Source: Serripes groenlandicus (taxonomy: Eukaryota > Mollusca > Bivalvia > Cardiida > Cardiidae). From it: DNA of 64,000 nucleotides. Numbering within the stretch: position 1 is the stretch's first letter; every line of letters starts with the position of its first letter. A program made the position numbers and the translations under genes. Below, piece after piece: positions 9,987 to 19,879 of this stretch. The stretch is taken from NCBI GenBank assembly GCA_031761405.1, contig JASEVX010000007.1, forward strand, positions 30,840,859 to 30,904,858, in the 5' to 3' direction. The notes beneath the pieces are model-generated. The model was not told where the DNA came from. It was given only the letters and a program-made list of their open reading frames with translations, and searched no databases.

Positions 9987-10832
9987 TTACACTCGAAAAG
10001 ACACTTTTTTACCCAAACCAGGGTTTAGCCCGGATTCAGGCCTTGCTGTATCAGCATAGGATTTTCTCTCAACAATCTCGCCTCTAAAGATGACTAAATT
10101 ATTGTTATTTTCATCATTTCTCCTTCTCTCTAGCTCTTTGCGAAGCTTTTGATTTTTTTCCCTTTCCGTCTTAGTTTGATCAGGCGTTATAAAGACACTG
10201 CCCCATTCATGTGCATATTCATCGCCATGTTTTACTCTTAAGAAACGTGTGCCGGCAAGAATTTTATGCTTATCTTCCAACGATCCAAGTTTGACCTTTA
10301 TAAGCCTAGCTTTTGTGCCCGGTTTACCCAATCTGATGGTTTCCTTAATAACTACTTCACATGATTTAGTGACCTTGAAGATGTCCTTCAGACTACAAAT
10401 ATCATCTCCTTTCTTGTTCTCACTGTTGGATAGTGGCTCTGGGACATTATGCACAATTACATTTAACTTCCTTTCCTCCCTCTCTTTAAACTCCGTAATT
10501 GCCAACTCAACTTTTTCTTGGACGATTTTTTCAATATTTGTAATTACCCCATCCACTTTTTTCTCACATGCCTCAAGTTTACTTTTTTGATCCTTCAGCG
10601 CGGCGCCAATTTCAGTTAGTCTTGGCAAGATTCTTGTACAGCCGTCGCAGTTAAACGGCAGATTTTTGGTTGGCTCATTCTTTAAAGCATCATACAGTTT
10701 ACTAGTAACATGACTACATTCCAAACAGAACCAGAAATTACATAACTGGCAGTTCATGGACTTTTGACTTTTTCTAAAAACACATTCACACTGCGCGCAT
10801 GATTTGTTGTTAATTATTTGACAAGACATCAT
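9987..10832 (-). CDS. LINE ORF1 protein (CR1-like), apparently intact
   Basis: A 281-aa frame. Residues about 4-63 form a Cys-rich PHD-like zinc finger ('CAQCECVF', 'CQLCNFWFCLEC', 'CDGC'). A coiled coil covers about 75-115 ('ALKDQKSKLEACEKKVDG'), and an RRM-like part follows ('KLNVIVHNVPEP', 'VIKETIRLGKPGTKARLIKV', 'VFITPDQTKTEREKNQKLR'). This layout is usual for ORF1 of CR1/L2-like LINEs, whose product binds RNA and forms the transposition complex. The start is an ATG at 10832. The ORF1 stop overlaps the open ORF2 frame, so ORF2 would need a frame change or re-initiation. Confidence 0.85.
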   Translation of the reverse strand: MMSCQIINNKSCAQCECVFRKSQKSMNCQLCNFWFCLECSHVTSKLYDALKNEPTKNLPFNCDGCTRILPRLTEIGAALKDQKSKLEACEKKVDGVITNIEKIVQEKVELAITEFKEREERKLNVIVHNVPEPLSNSENKKGDDICSLKDIFKVTKSCEVVIKETIRLGKPGTKARLIKVKLGSLEDKHKILAGTRFLRVKHGDEYAHEWGSVFITPDQTKTEREKNQKLRKELERRRNDENNNNLVIFRGEIVERKSYADTARPESGLNPGLGKKVSFRV

Positions 10833-10859
10833 AGATCCTGAATATTAGTTAAGACTATG

Positions 10860-11460
10860 TATAAAGCTATCCTTTTCACACAAATTTGTATCAATATTAA
10901 CACTGATTCACTCGATTAAATCCGATTTAAAACAAAATTAAGTATAGTACTTGACTGTACCGAAACACAGCAAGTTTTGAACATGCTTTATTCAAAATAC
11001 TATCAAGTAATTCGTTGGCATATGTAAGCTGCAGCATCGACGTAGATCTACGTTCCTAGCTGTAGAAACGTTTATTTAGGAGTGTTTGCATTTAAAAGTA
11101 TGCATGGAAATGCGCGAAAACACATTATTTGCTTTCTTATTTCTGTAAAATATTGATATAAACTATTCCAATGGAATCGCATACTGAGGAAATATAATTT
11201 ACTCACTGTACATCAAATATTCTCTTCGATAATGACCGTATTTGTGATTGTTCCTTGTTTTGTCTTTTGACGTTTCGTTTTACTTTGACAAAGTCTTCCA
11301 TCTTGGATCAAAGCTCTAAGAGGGTGCTTGCTGAATTGGTCATAAAACGGACATTTATATAGAACTTAGAACAATAAATTATAAGCTTGGATATCAAACA
11401 GAACAACAAATAAGGAAAGAATCTCGAGTTGAAACAATTACATGTACTTCCAAAACCTAC
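10860..11460. other. Probable LINE 5' flank, unassigned
   Basis: Apart from the ultra-short palindrome at 11036 there is no gene or repeat boundary. GC is a little higher than around it, as for a LINE 5' UTR. Confidence 0.35.
11027..11066. mobile_element. Ultra-short palindromic insert with 9-bp direct repeats, copy 1 (degraded)
   Basis: Insert 11036-11057 ATCGACGTAGATCTACGTTCCT-type (22 bp), flanked by AGCTGCAGC and AGCTGTAGA (7 of 9 match). Confidence 0.5.
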
Positions 11461-11504
11461 ATATTGTCAGGGACGTAGATCTTATCTACGTCCCTGATAT
11501 TGTG
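11460..11504. mobile_element. Ultra-short palindromic insert, copy 2
   Basis: Insert 11469-11495 (27 bp) AGGGACGTAGAT-ctt-ATCTACGTCCCT; flanks CATATTGTC and GATATTGTG (7 of 9 match). Confidence 0.65.
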
Positions 11505-11777
11505 AATGAATATCGCGAACACATCTCGAGAACCTGTCTCAGAGGAAAAACTCTTGCATTACTAATATTTAGCATAGTTGTTTCCCTTGAAACACATAAT
11601 GCAAATTTTAGATTTCCGGAGATCTATGGACAACCGGCGAGCCATGCACTGTGCAGGAGGACTCCAAGAATTCTCAACCCCAGTTTCCTAAGAGTTGTCA
11701 ACCCAGTTTTCGACCCCAAGACTTTTCAACCCCTGAACTGAACTGATTTGATTTTGTTTACCCATCGTTAAATTATC

Positions 11778-11813
11778 GGTATTATCAGAGACATATATGT
11801 CTCTGGTTTTATA
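11778..11813. mobile_element. Ultra-short palindromic insert, copy 3
   Basis: Insert 11787-11804 (18 bp) AGAGACATATATGTCTCT, a perfect palindrome; flanks GGTATTATC and GGTTTTATA (7 of 9). Confidence 0.6.
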
Positions 11814-11944
11814 TATATGAATGGATGGTTCAACACACAAGTGTCATAAACAGATTAGCGTTATCCAAATATTGACCAGTCATGCTTGACTGATTATTTA
11901 AATGTTTGGTGTGATGTAAATGAAAAAAAAAGAAAAAAAAAAGT

Positions 11945-12044
11945 ATTGAATGAGGTTGAAAACATTGTGGCAAAAGGAGACATTGGTCATTCTGAGCCAT
12001 TTCTCCTTTTGCCACAATGTCTTCTATATGTGGGGAAATGGTTA
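11945..12044. mobile_element. TTAA MITE fragment: central hairpin and one end
   Basis: 'gaaaacattgtggcaaaagg' hairpin joined directly to 'atatgtggggaaatggttaa'; all other parts deleted. Confidence 0.65.
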
Positions 12045-12070
12045 ATACGTATGCACTAATCTTATATATC

Positions 12071-12315
12071 GAGGGCTTGGCGTGAAACGGTTGTAACTAA
12101 AATTGGTATTTTTTAACCAAGGTTAATCACCTCGCCATAATGTCTTTATAAACGCTAAATCTTTTTTTCTTGGTAAACAATGGAAATTTAGGTGCCATTG
12201 CTCGTTCTGAGCAATGGCACCTAAATTTGCATTGTTTACAAAATGGCCAAAATGGCCCCTAAACTAGGGTTTTCAAAATAGGTTTTTAGTTACAACCGTT
12301 TCACGCCAAGCCCTC
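12071..12315. mobile_element. Palindromic MITE, family 3, 245 bp
   Basis: Terminal repeats 'GAGGGCTTGGCGTGAAACGG' plus 'TTGTAACTAAAA' at left and their inverse at right, about 32 bp nearly perfect. Inside is a second hairpin, 'gtaaacaatggaaatttagg' and its inverse around 'ctcgttctgag'. The flanks are AT-rich (tatat-c and a-atata), so the target duplication is unclear. Confidence 0.82.
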
Positions 12316-12361
12316 AATATACACTAACAACATATTACATAAAAGAAGTTCAACTCCCGTA

Positions 12362-12409
12362 GATTTCTCCAGGGACACTATATTACAATACAGTGTCCCT
12401 GATTTCTCC
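12362..12409. mobile_element. Ultra-short palindromic insert, copy 4
   Basis: Insert 12371-12400 (30 bp) with arms AGGGACACT and AGTGTCCCT; flanks GATTTCTCC and GATTTCTCC (9 of 9). It lies just beyond the expected 3' end of the gene. Confidence 0.75.
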
Positions 12410-12459
12410 TATCTGTTTGAGTAACATCGAAATCTAACCACTTGCTAAAATCGGTTCTC

Positions 12460-12619
12460 TCGGTCTTATATTCTGTCTCGCTTTATTCATCTGTCGCACC
12501 AGACACTGCATGATGTGGGAGGTTGAAATCTGTACGTTGGAACATAACTACCATCATATCATCGACAACTCGACGGGCAGGGGCAAACAGATCTCTCAGT
12601 GCTCAAGTTCTTGTCGGAT
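12460..12619 (-). CDS. Terminal exon with stop codon and 3' UTR
   Basis: After the acceptor 'tttatcattcag', the phase-0 frame reads 'IRQELEH' then TGA (12596-12598). The 3' UTR follows and contains AATAAA on the minus strand at 12482-12487, so transcript cleavage is expected near 12460. This marks the 3' end of a minus-strand gene. Confidence 0.65.
12482..12487 (-). terminator. Poly(A) signal AATAAA
   Basis: Canonical hexamer about 110 bases downstream of the TGA of the terminal exon; on the plus strand it reads TTTATT. Confidence 0.6.
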
Positions 12620-12810
12620 CTGAATGATAAAACATTAACATTATAGACAGATAAACGCATTTTATTATTATTTTTTATTGCAATCGTAAAGAGTGGAACC
12701 TTCAAGTATCACCCGTTTCTTCATCAATGAACAATTATGGAGTCATTACGCATTATATAATATAATCGATATAATATGCAATTAAAAAATGATATTAATA
12801 AAGTTCTTAC

Positions 12811-12955
12811 ATGGCGTTTCAGTATCACCCGTTTCTTCATCAGTGGATCAGCTGGGTAGATGTGACGGGCTTGTTCTTCTGTGAAAATGTCACAGCGTTG
12901 AGTCACGTTGACGTAGCAGATGATCTCATTTCTACGGACACTGAGGCTCGTTTGT
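12811..12955 (-). CDS. Penultimate exon of the 3' exon cluster
   Basis: Open frame 'SLSVRRNEIICYVNVTQRCD' followed by 'IFTEEQARHIYPADPLMKK' up to 'KRH|GTAAGA'. Acceptor taken as 'tgtatttcggag|A' (one base in). Phase 0 out fits the terminal exon. No domain recognised; the Cys spacing and NVT sequon suit an extracellular tail. A second short copy of its 'gtttcagtatcacccgtttc' segment lies just downstream at 12.70 kb. Confidence 0.65.
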
Positions 12956-13019
12956 CTCCGAAATACAATGTAGGGGAAAATAGTTAATTGACCATTTCAT
13001 ATCTTGAAAATGCATAATG

Positions 13020-13110
13020 ACGCATTTACAGCCAAAGACTTTTGTAAACATTGTGGTAAAAAAGTCTGAATAGTCTTGATGTTTTGAAAGTCCCCTGCTG
13101 CAGAATATAG
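13020..13110. mobile_element. TTAA MITE remnant beside the 13.1-kb exon
   Basis: 'gccaaagacttttgtaaaca', 'ttgtggtaaaa' and 'gaaagtcccctgctgcagaa' arms; ends lost. Confidence 0.5.
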
Positions 13111-13197
13111 AGTCTGTTCTTCCTTAATGCAGTAAGAGAAGCCGTCTTGTCATTGTCATCACACACCGTATTGGTTAGCGCCGCCTCTACACGTGAT
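13110..13197 (-). CDS. Probable exon with an unresolved 3' boundary
   Basis: Acceptor 'ttctattgctag|A' supplies the one base needed by the 13.4-kb exon, and the frame 'SRVEAALTNTVCDDNDKTA' then 'SLTALRKNRLYIL' stays open. No GT donor in the required phase follows; instead the frame runs into a degraded TTAA-MITE end ('CTGCAGCAGGGGACTTT'). Either the donor was destroyed by that insertion or the exon ends earlier in another phase. Confidence 0.45.
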
Positions 13198-13406
13198 CTA
13201 GCAATAGAAATAATGTTATTAGCATTGATTTCGAAATGGAAGTGAATTGAAGAATTTTATGAACTGTTTTAAAAGGATTTCCGGAAATGTGACTTTTTCG
13301 TGTGGAGAATAGTTGCACTGCCTGCAAAGTTGTTAACAACATTATCATTCAATTTAATTCATCTATGTATTTTTTATTTTTTTTTGCATTTTTTGTGTAT
13401 GCTTAC

Positions 13407-13594
13407 CTCTCAGTAATTGAGGACGTGTCGGCCGCACTAGTCACGTCAATGGCGCTGGTAACGTCCATGACATCTTCAAAGTGGCCTGAGGTATCTACTG
13501 GTGCTATAACGTAAGTAGCATTCACGTTGGCGACGGAAGCTGAGCTGATATCTAAGCTGAATTCTCCAAACTGTGCGCTATCTTGTGACGAGGA
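13407..13594 (-). CDS. Exon in the 3' exon cluster
   Basis: A 188-bp exon, acceptor 'caaagttcag|TCC', donor 'GAGAG|GTAAGC', phase 0 in and two bases out. The protein is acidic and Ser/Thr/Val-rich: 'FGEFSLDISSASVANVN', 'YVIAPVDTSGHFEDVMD', 'SAADTSSITE'. No domain recognised. Codon use and sites look real. Confidence 0.68.
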
Positions 13595-13914
13595 CTGAAC
13601 TTTGACATTAAGACACGTTCACATTAAAATCTAAGTGCGTGTGTCAAATAATAGATTTATTATGGCGAAATACTTAGCAAGTTGGCATATATACGTTGAA
13701 AATAATATTACTTGATTTAGTTTTGTTTAATTATTATACCAAAAAGCTTTGAGCTACTGTATATTGACGTTTGTTTATATAGTAAAAATTTAACATTTGA
13801 CATTAAGACATGTTCATGAAATCACTTAAAAACCCAAGTGTGTGTGTAAATTAATATAATTCTTATGCCGAAATGCCCCGCACATTTGCATAAAATATGT
13901 TGGAAATAGTATTC

Positions 13915-13970
13915 AAAACTCATCTGCTGTAGGGGCATCAAAAGGCGTCTGTATGAGGGAATAGGTTAAT
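13915..13970. mobile_element. TTAA MITE end fragment
   Basis: 'aactcatctgctgtaggggc' to 'tgagggaataggttaa', one end only. Confidence 0.5.
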
Positions 13971-14013
13971 TATTGCACCACAATTGTATATAGACGTTTG
14001 ACGTTTGTATAAC

Positions 14014-14198
14014 CTGAAACTTAACATTAAGCGCTTTAAAGGTTAATATACAGAGCTCTGCTATTGTGTTATTTGAATTGTTGGTCAAGGTAATATTTGC
14101 AGGTGCGTCATGTGGAGCCTCACTGGATGTACATGCTCGACATGTGAACTCTAAGATGATGAGGCGTCTTTGGGATTTAAAGTAATCAAGTCTGATCT
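14014..14198 (-). CDS. Exon: module second half, in a 3' exon cluster
   Basis: Acceptor 'aattgttttag|AG', two bases in (compatible with the 26.4-kb exon). The frame reads 'IRLDYFKSQRRLIILEFTCR' and 'APANITLTNNSNNTIAEL', resembling the 'DxIxxEV' half of the repeated modules. Donor choice is uncertain: CAG|GTTATA at 14014 gives phase 0, which fits the next exon; CTCT|GTATAT at 14052 does not. Whether it belongs to the 59.8-26.4 kb gene or a neighbour is undecided. Confidence 0.6.
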
Positions 14199-14527
14199 CT
14201 AAAACAATTCAATTACATTACATTTATCATATTGCATAATGATGGACAATGTCGTAAGTCTGTATCTATGTGCTATGTTAGAGCACCTAAACATTGCCAT
14301 TTTTTGTATAACTGAATTCAACAGTGATGTATTTTTACCTCCAAAGTTGTAAGCATTATTATTGTCTACTGAGAAATAAATCTTGATCGAAATCAGCTGT
14401 TGATTGATTGCTCATTCATTCATTCATTCACACGACGCTTATCATTTACCTGCATAACAAAGAGACACTATTTCAGAAACGATGTTTGCCATTTTCATAA
14501 ATGATCTTGTCAGTGAAATTAGCGATT

Positions 14528-14755
14528 TTGACCCTTTCCCTCATACGACAATTCTGCAGCAGACGACTTTGAACGTATTTTGTTAAAACATAGAAAATCT
14601 CCATAATTGAATGGATAACCTGTGACAAAAAGTGGAAAACATTGTGGCAAAAGGAGAAATTGCACGTTTTGTGCAATTTCTTCTTTTGTCACTATGTTTT
14701 CAAAAATCCGTCTGCTGCAGAGGCGTCAGAAAGCGTCTATATGAAGGAAAGGGTT
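14528..14755 (-). mobile_element. TTAA MITE, near full length
   Basis: Left 'ttgaccctttccctcatacg', hairpin loop 'attgcacgttttgtgcaatt', right 'gaaggaaagggttgacc'; both TTAA ends now TTGA/TTGA. Confidence 0.8.
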
Positions 14756-14935
14756 GACCAGAACAGAACAGAACTTTTCTGATATGCATTGTGATGAGAT
14801 ATTAAAAGGTGAAGGGAGAGCTTTAGTGGAATTATTTCTGCTGCATATTTTATCATACTTGCAAAGAACAATACAATTCATTCTTTGTCCTTTAGGTATA
14901 ATCTTCTATACATGAGTTGGTAACATTGAAAACAT

Positions 14936-15120
14936 CGTGGCAGAAAAACTTTGAAAACATATTGGAGAAAATGGTAACATTGTGAGAAAAGGAAAAAATG
15001 TCCTCTAACAAACAATATTACAAATCTTCCGAATACTTTGAAAACATATTGGATAATTTGGTAACATTGTGAGAAAAGGAGAAATGTCTTGTAACAAACA
15101 ATACTATAAATCTTCCGAAT
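14936..15120. repeat. Tandem duplication, about 102 bp
   Basis: 'tttgaaaacatattgga' near 14949 and 15047, 'ggtaacattgtgagaaaagg' near 14972 and 15060, 'caaatcttccgaat' near 15020 and 15109 ('taaatcttccgaat'). Confidence 0.7.
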
Positions 15121-15271
15121 CCTTTGAAAAACGTAAAATACTTAAAAATGAGTTGGACACATCAGGGTCTTTCAGTACTATTTGACCCTGGACACATTTA
15201 ACGCAAATAGCATTTAGCAAACATTATAGTGCATTTCGAAATTAGCAAAACGCATGACGCGCCAAATCTTA

Positions 15272-15309
15272 GGACATATCAGGGACATAGATAAGTCCCT
15301 GGACATATC
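15272..15309. mobile_element. Ultra-short palindromic insert, copy 5
   Basis: Insert 15281-15300 (20 bp) AGGGACATAGATAAGTCCCT; flanks GGACATATC and GGACATATC (9 of 9). Confidence 0.75.
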
Positions 15310-15524
15310 AACCTTTTCCATACTGTACAATTCTTTCCAATAGCTTCTGGTACATGTTTTTCTTTGCTATTGTAGCCTTTTCGGAAGCAATATATTATTA
15401 AGTCTTCAAAGCTTTTCAAAATCTTCAGTCTTAGATATGTCATGGAATGATTCCTTGTTTTACAAGCATTCGCTTATCGCTAGGTGGCCCTGAACTTGAA
15501 ATAGGCCTTTACCATAACAATTAA

Positions 15525-15640
15525 AGCAAAATGCATTACGCATAGAGCAATTCGCATAACGCAAAACGCATTCCGCTAAAAGCATTTCGCATATAAACGT
15601 AAACAGAATTTAACAAGCAGCATAGTGCATTCCGCAAAGC
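15525..15640. repeat. Short degenerate 'gcat-a-cgca' repeats
   Basis: 'gcaaaatgcattacgcatag', 'cataacgcaaaacgcattcc', 'gcatttcgcatataaacg', 'tgcattccgcaaagcg'; a shorter cluster lies at 15200-15260. Confidence 0.55.
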
Positions 15641-15829
15641 GTATGGTTATATCGTCTTTTCATGAATTCAAGAAATAAATTAAATTTGAAATCTCAGAGG
15701 AGGTTTAGAGGCTTGTCTGTGTTGAAACATTCCTGTGTCCATTTACTAGTTTTGGATCCTACGCTCCGCCCATTTAAACTTATCTGTTGCTTTAGTTGAA
15801 CGTTCAGGTTCCCAGAATATGCATGCTTT

Positions 15830-15990
15830 GTACATGTACCGCATACTTTTGAAAACAGTGTGAGCAATTTCTCCTGTTGCCACAATATTTTCAACTTTAT
15901 GCTTTCATTCACAGCTATTTTCAATATCACTGGCCTTGATATTGTCAAAGTAATCTGCTGCAAGAGGCAAGAGGGGAGAGGCAAAGAGTG
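15830..15990. mobile_element. TTAA MITE fragment
   Basis: Contains 'gagcaatttctcctgttgcc', 'caaagtaatctgctgcaaga'; termini lost. Confidence 0.45.
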
Positions 15991-15999
15991 AAACATCAT

Positions 16000-16840
16000 T
16001 TGTTTGTGTTGTCAAATGCCAAATGTATATTTTACATCGGTATAAATAGGAATTGGTCTATCTATTATGCACTAATCGTCGTCGATGTGGGAGTATTTGT
16101 CAGGGTAAGTTTAATCTGTGCTCAAGTATATATCTGATTGGTCAGAAGCCCTATTTGGAAGCATGAAGTTCATTTCTGAACACTGAGAACGTTTTCAGAG
16201 TTAAACAGTTTCGGACCAAGAATTGTAAAACTAAATGATGTTCATTCATAACACAATGAGGGACACATATATATATATATTTGAAATAATATTTTCAACT
16301 TTGTTTAAATGAACATAATATATGGTTTTTGGCCTCTGCTTTACACCAGATAGTTTTGAGTCAGTCTCATGGCCTTTTTCTTTGTACTATTAGATCCTGA
16401 CATCCTGAAGACAAGCCCATACCGTAACAAGACATGGAAATTCCATGAAACCAGGTTTTCTATAATGGAAGGTGTTTGATTAAGAATTAACAGATCTGTC
16501 CAAATCTTTCTGTTAATAGTTAATCAAAGCTAGTAATTCAAGTAACAGGGAATATTTCTATTGATGAATAATCATAATTACTTTGTCAATTAAATATATC
16601 ACAATTTTATCTAACAAATATCAGTTCAATACAGTCAATCGTGTGTTGATGGCCTCATTTATTAAGAACATATAATAGATAACAGATATTAAGCAACCTT
16701 TTGATGTAAGCAGCCACATTTTAGGCTCGCTAATGCCAGGTTGATAATCAGTGATCTGCCTTAATTGATAGTAACGCGTTTATGCCTTTGCAAACAGACT
16801 AGATCCAGGGGCCGAGATTATGAAACTTACTCATATCTAT
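16000..16840. other. No gene seen
   Basis: AT-rich, unique-looking; one half-copy of an AGGGACA motif at 16260 without partner. Confidence 0.55.
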
Positions 16841-16849
16841 GCTATATTC

Positions 16850-17528
16850 TTTTAAATTGCCAAGTTATTTAATATGGAGCATATTTGCGCGAAGTTATTT
16901 GAAAATATCTATATACATGGTAAAGTTATGGTCTGAACAAAAAAAAATCAAGTAAAGTATATTTTCTGTCACTGTGACCTTGACCTGGAAGCTAAAGACA
17001 TTGACCTGGAAACTAAACACATAAATTGTGCATATGACACAGCGTCTTGATATGGTGTATATCTGTTCCAAGCTATTTGAAAATATCTCTATGGATGAAA
17101 GTTATTGTCCAGACAAGAAAAGGTCAAAACTGATGTCTATTTGTTGTCACTGTGACCTTGACCTTGACCTTGAAGCTACAGACAAAAGTTTTGCATGTGA
17201 CACATCGTCTTGATATGGTGCATGTTTGTGCCAAGTTATTTGAAAATATCTCTATGCATGACAAAGTTATGGTCCGGACAAGAAAAGTTCCATTAAAGTC
17301 TATTTCTTATCACTGTGACCTTGACCTTGAATCTACATAATTTTTTTTTGCATTTGGCACATCGTCTTGATATGATGCATGTTTGTGCCAAGTTATTTGA
17401 AAATATCTCTATGCATGGCAAAGTTATGGTCCGGACAAGGAAAGTTGACGCCCACCCAACTGCCCAACCGCCCGCCGACTCCGCCAAACTAATAAGCAGA
17501 TTTTTCCTTCGGAAATCCTGGTTAAAAA
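16850..17528 (+). mobile_element. Tandem-core element type E with TGACCTTGACC in each unit
   Basis: About four units of about 160 bp ('gccaagttatttgaaaatat', 'aagttatggtccggacaag', 'cactgtgaccttgacctt'), then 'TTTCCTTCGGAAA' hairpin and 'TCCTGGTTAAAAA'. The 5' limit is approximate. Confidence 0.6.
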
Positions 17529-17761
17529 CACCATCCTAGCTGTATTGGTTGGGTAATGCATGTTGACATCGTATTGTATAATGGGTTGAAACAACATCAT
17601 GGCTAGATGTCAATTCCAAGACTTAATTGTTTTCACAAACTCTTTCATCCACATGAACACTTTTAATTGGAAGGTTCTTGAAAATAAAAGAGCGAAATAA
17701 AAAAATCCAGACGGTCACACATGCCTTATGTTTGGGTTCATAGAGCAGCTCATGTTCACTC

Positions 17762-17900
17762 TCAACCCTTTCTCACATGCAGAACCATCTGCAGCAGTCG
17801 ACCTTTGCCATAGTTTTCAAGTCAATAATTTCAATTTACATATTTTTAAACTATGTCAATGTTTTCAAAGTCACACATTTTTTGTTTCAGAGAAAGGCTT
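17762..17900 (+). mobile_element. TTAA MITE, left part
   Basis: 'caaccctttctcacatgcag' and 'ctgcagcagtcgacc', then degraded. Confidence 0.5.
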
Positions 17901-17947
17901 CAAAGCTTTCTTCTAAATCAGCAAGCAAAACCCAGCTGCAAGATATT

Positions 17948-18125
17948 TATGCCAGGGAATAGTTGGTTAGAGCGTCCAAATAAGGATTGAGAGAAAACGG
18001 TTCGATCCCCAGTTCAGGTTGGCCCATACCAAAGACTATAAAATGTTAGTTATGGCTTCCCTCCTTGCTTGGATAGCATAATGAGTGTTGCATCGGTGTC
18101 ACGATAAATAATATTCATTGTACTG
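17948..18125 (+). mobile_element. tRNA-derived SINE
   Basis: Box A-like 'tagttggttagagcgtcc', box B 'GGTTCGATCCC', then a non-tRNA body ('ataatattcattgtactgg'). Confidence 0.7.
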
Positions 18126-18156
18126 GTACTAAGGCAAGGAATTGATGTGATATTAC

Positions 18157-18385
18157 TTAACCCTTCCCCACTTGTAGACTGCATCTGATGCATTTTCAGC
18201 AGACAACTTTTGAAAACATTGTGACAAAAGGAGATTGCTCAAAACAAGCAATTTCACCTGTTGCTACCAAATTTTCAACTTTATTTATACTTTATTTATA
18301 CTTTCACTTATATATCTTTCATATTTTGAACAAGATGTTTTCAAAGTCGACTGCTGCAGATTTATTGTATGTGCGAAAGGGTTAA
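18157..18385 (+). mobile_element. TTAA MITE, full length
   Basis: TTAACCCTTCCCCACTTGTAG to 'gtatgtgcgaaagggttaa'; hairpin 'agattgctcaaaacaagcaa'. The type A Helitron-like element starts 12 bases further on. Confidence 0.8.
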
Positions 18386-18396
18386 ATATTGTTGAA

Positions 18397-19070
18397 ACAA
18401 GAGGCCCAAGAGGGCCAGTATGATGTATCGCTCCATGGCCATTAGGCAAAAAATTAAATCTCCAAACAGCCATATAAGGCAAAATAGCCCCGCCCTCTGG
18501 CCACAGTGGCTGCCATGTTTTTCGACCAATCAACATGGCTTGAAGGAATCTGATAGAGGGTCTCCCAAGGAACATTTCTACAAAATTATTTGAAAATTGG
18601 CCAAACACTTTCAGAGGAGAAGATTTTTTAAGCTTTCACTATAGCCATATAAGGCAAAATAGCCCCGCCCCCTGGCAGTCAAGTTTTTCTACCAATCAAT
18701 TTGGCTTGAAGGAATCTGATAGATGGTCTCCCAAGGAACATTTCTACAAAAATTATTGAAAATTGGCCAAACCCTTTCGGAGGAGAAGATTTTTTAAGTT
18801 TTCACTATAGCCATATACGGCAAAAAAGCCTCGCCCTCGAGCGGCCATGTTTTTCGACCACTCAACATGGCTTGAAGGAATCCGATAGAGGGTCTCCTAA
18901 GGAATATTTCTACAAAAAAAAATGAAAATTGGCCAAACGCTTTCGGAGAAGGTTTTTCAAGTTTTCACTATAGCCATATAAGGCAAAATAGCCAAAACTG
19001 ATGCACGGTCGCACGCACAGACAATTCGCCATGACATGAGCTCGACTGGCTTTCAGCCAGCTGGAGCTAA
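18397..19070 (+). mobile_element. Helitron-like element type A
   Basis: Head 'ACAAGAGGCCCAAGAGGGCC', three core units of about 170 bp each containing 'atagccccgccc', and tail 'CTGGCTTTCAGCCAG' hairpin then 'CTGGAGCTAA'. A type B element begins at its last bases. Confidence 0.78.
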
Positions 19071-19876
19071 CAAGAGGCCCATGAGGGCCTATGCTCTACT
19101 GGTATGGTTCTTTGCTCATTTTCAATCCAGAGCATGTATGTATGATGAAGATCGGATAGTAAATGGAGGCTCTTTTGTGTTCACAAGCTGTATTATAGCA
19201 ATTTTTACAATTTCATGGGCCATAATCCAGTCTTGCCGGATCTGGCTGGTTTTCAAAAGGAACCAAGCTCTCATCAATATTTAACTACTATCTAAGTTTG
19301 GTGAAGATCAGATAGTAAATAGAGCCTCTATTGTGTTCACATGCTCAATTATAGCAATTTGAACAATTTCAAGGGCCATAATCCAGTCTGGCTGGTTTTA
19401 CGGAAGGAACTGAGCTCTCATGGATATCTAACTACTGTATAAGTTTGGTTGAGATACAATAAAAAATAAAGACTGTATCGTGTTAACAAGCTCTTTTATA
19501 GCAATTTTGACCATTTCAAGGGCCATAATCCAGTCATGCATGGGCGGATCTGGCTGGTTTTCGAAAGGAACCTAGCTCTCATGGATATCTAACTACTGTA
19601 TAAGTTTAATTGAGATACAATCAAAAGTGAAGACTGTATCATGTTAACAAGCTCTTTTATAGCAATTTTGACCATTTCAAGGGCCATAATCCAGTCATGC
19701 ATGGGCGGATCTGGCTGGTTTTCGAAAGGAACCGAGCTCTCATGGATATCTAACTACTGTATAAGTTTGGTTGAGATACAATCAAAAATAAAGACTATCG
19801 TGTTAACAAGAAATTGTTTACGGACGGACAAATCGCCACGACATAAGCCCTTCTGGCCTTTGGCCAGTAGAGCTAA
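19069..19876 (+). mobile_element. Helitron-like element type B, head-to-tail with type A
   Basis: Head 'CAAGAGGCCCATGAGGGCCT' and 'GCTCTACTGG', about four units of about 165 bp ('agggccataatccagtcatg', 'ctctcatggatatctaacta'), tail 'CTGGCCTTTGGCCAG' hairpin then 'TAGAGCTAA'. It abuts the type A element with a shared AA. Confidence 0.78.
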
Positions 19877-19879
19877 AAA

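Larger units (their letters stand above)
8340..10832 (-). mobile_element. CR1-like LINE copy (approximate limits)
   Basis: Contains the ORF1 and defective ORF2 above plus a 3' UTR on the low-coordinate side. The exact 3' end is not resolved; no long poly(A) is present, as expected for CR1/L2-like elements. The 5' UTR probably extends some way above 10832, but no boundary or target duplication was found. Confidence 0.7.

Noticed and set aside
16258..16285. 'agggacacatatatatat' as another ultra-short insert
   Set aside because: Only one end motif; the right half and the 9-bp duplicate are missing.
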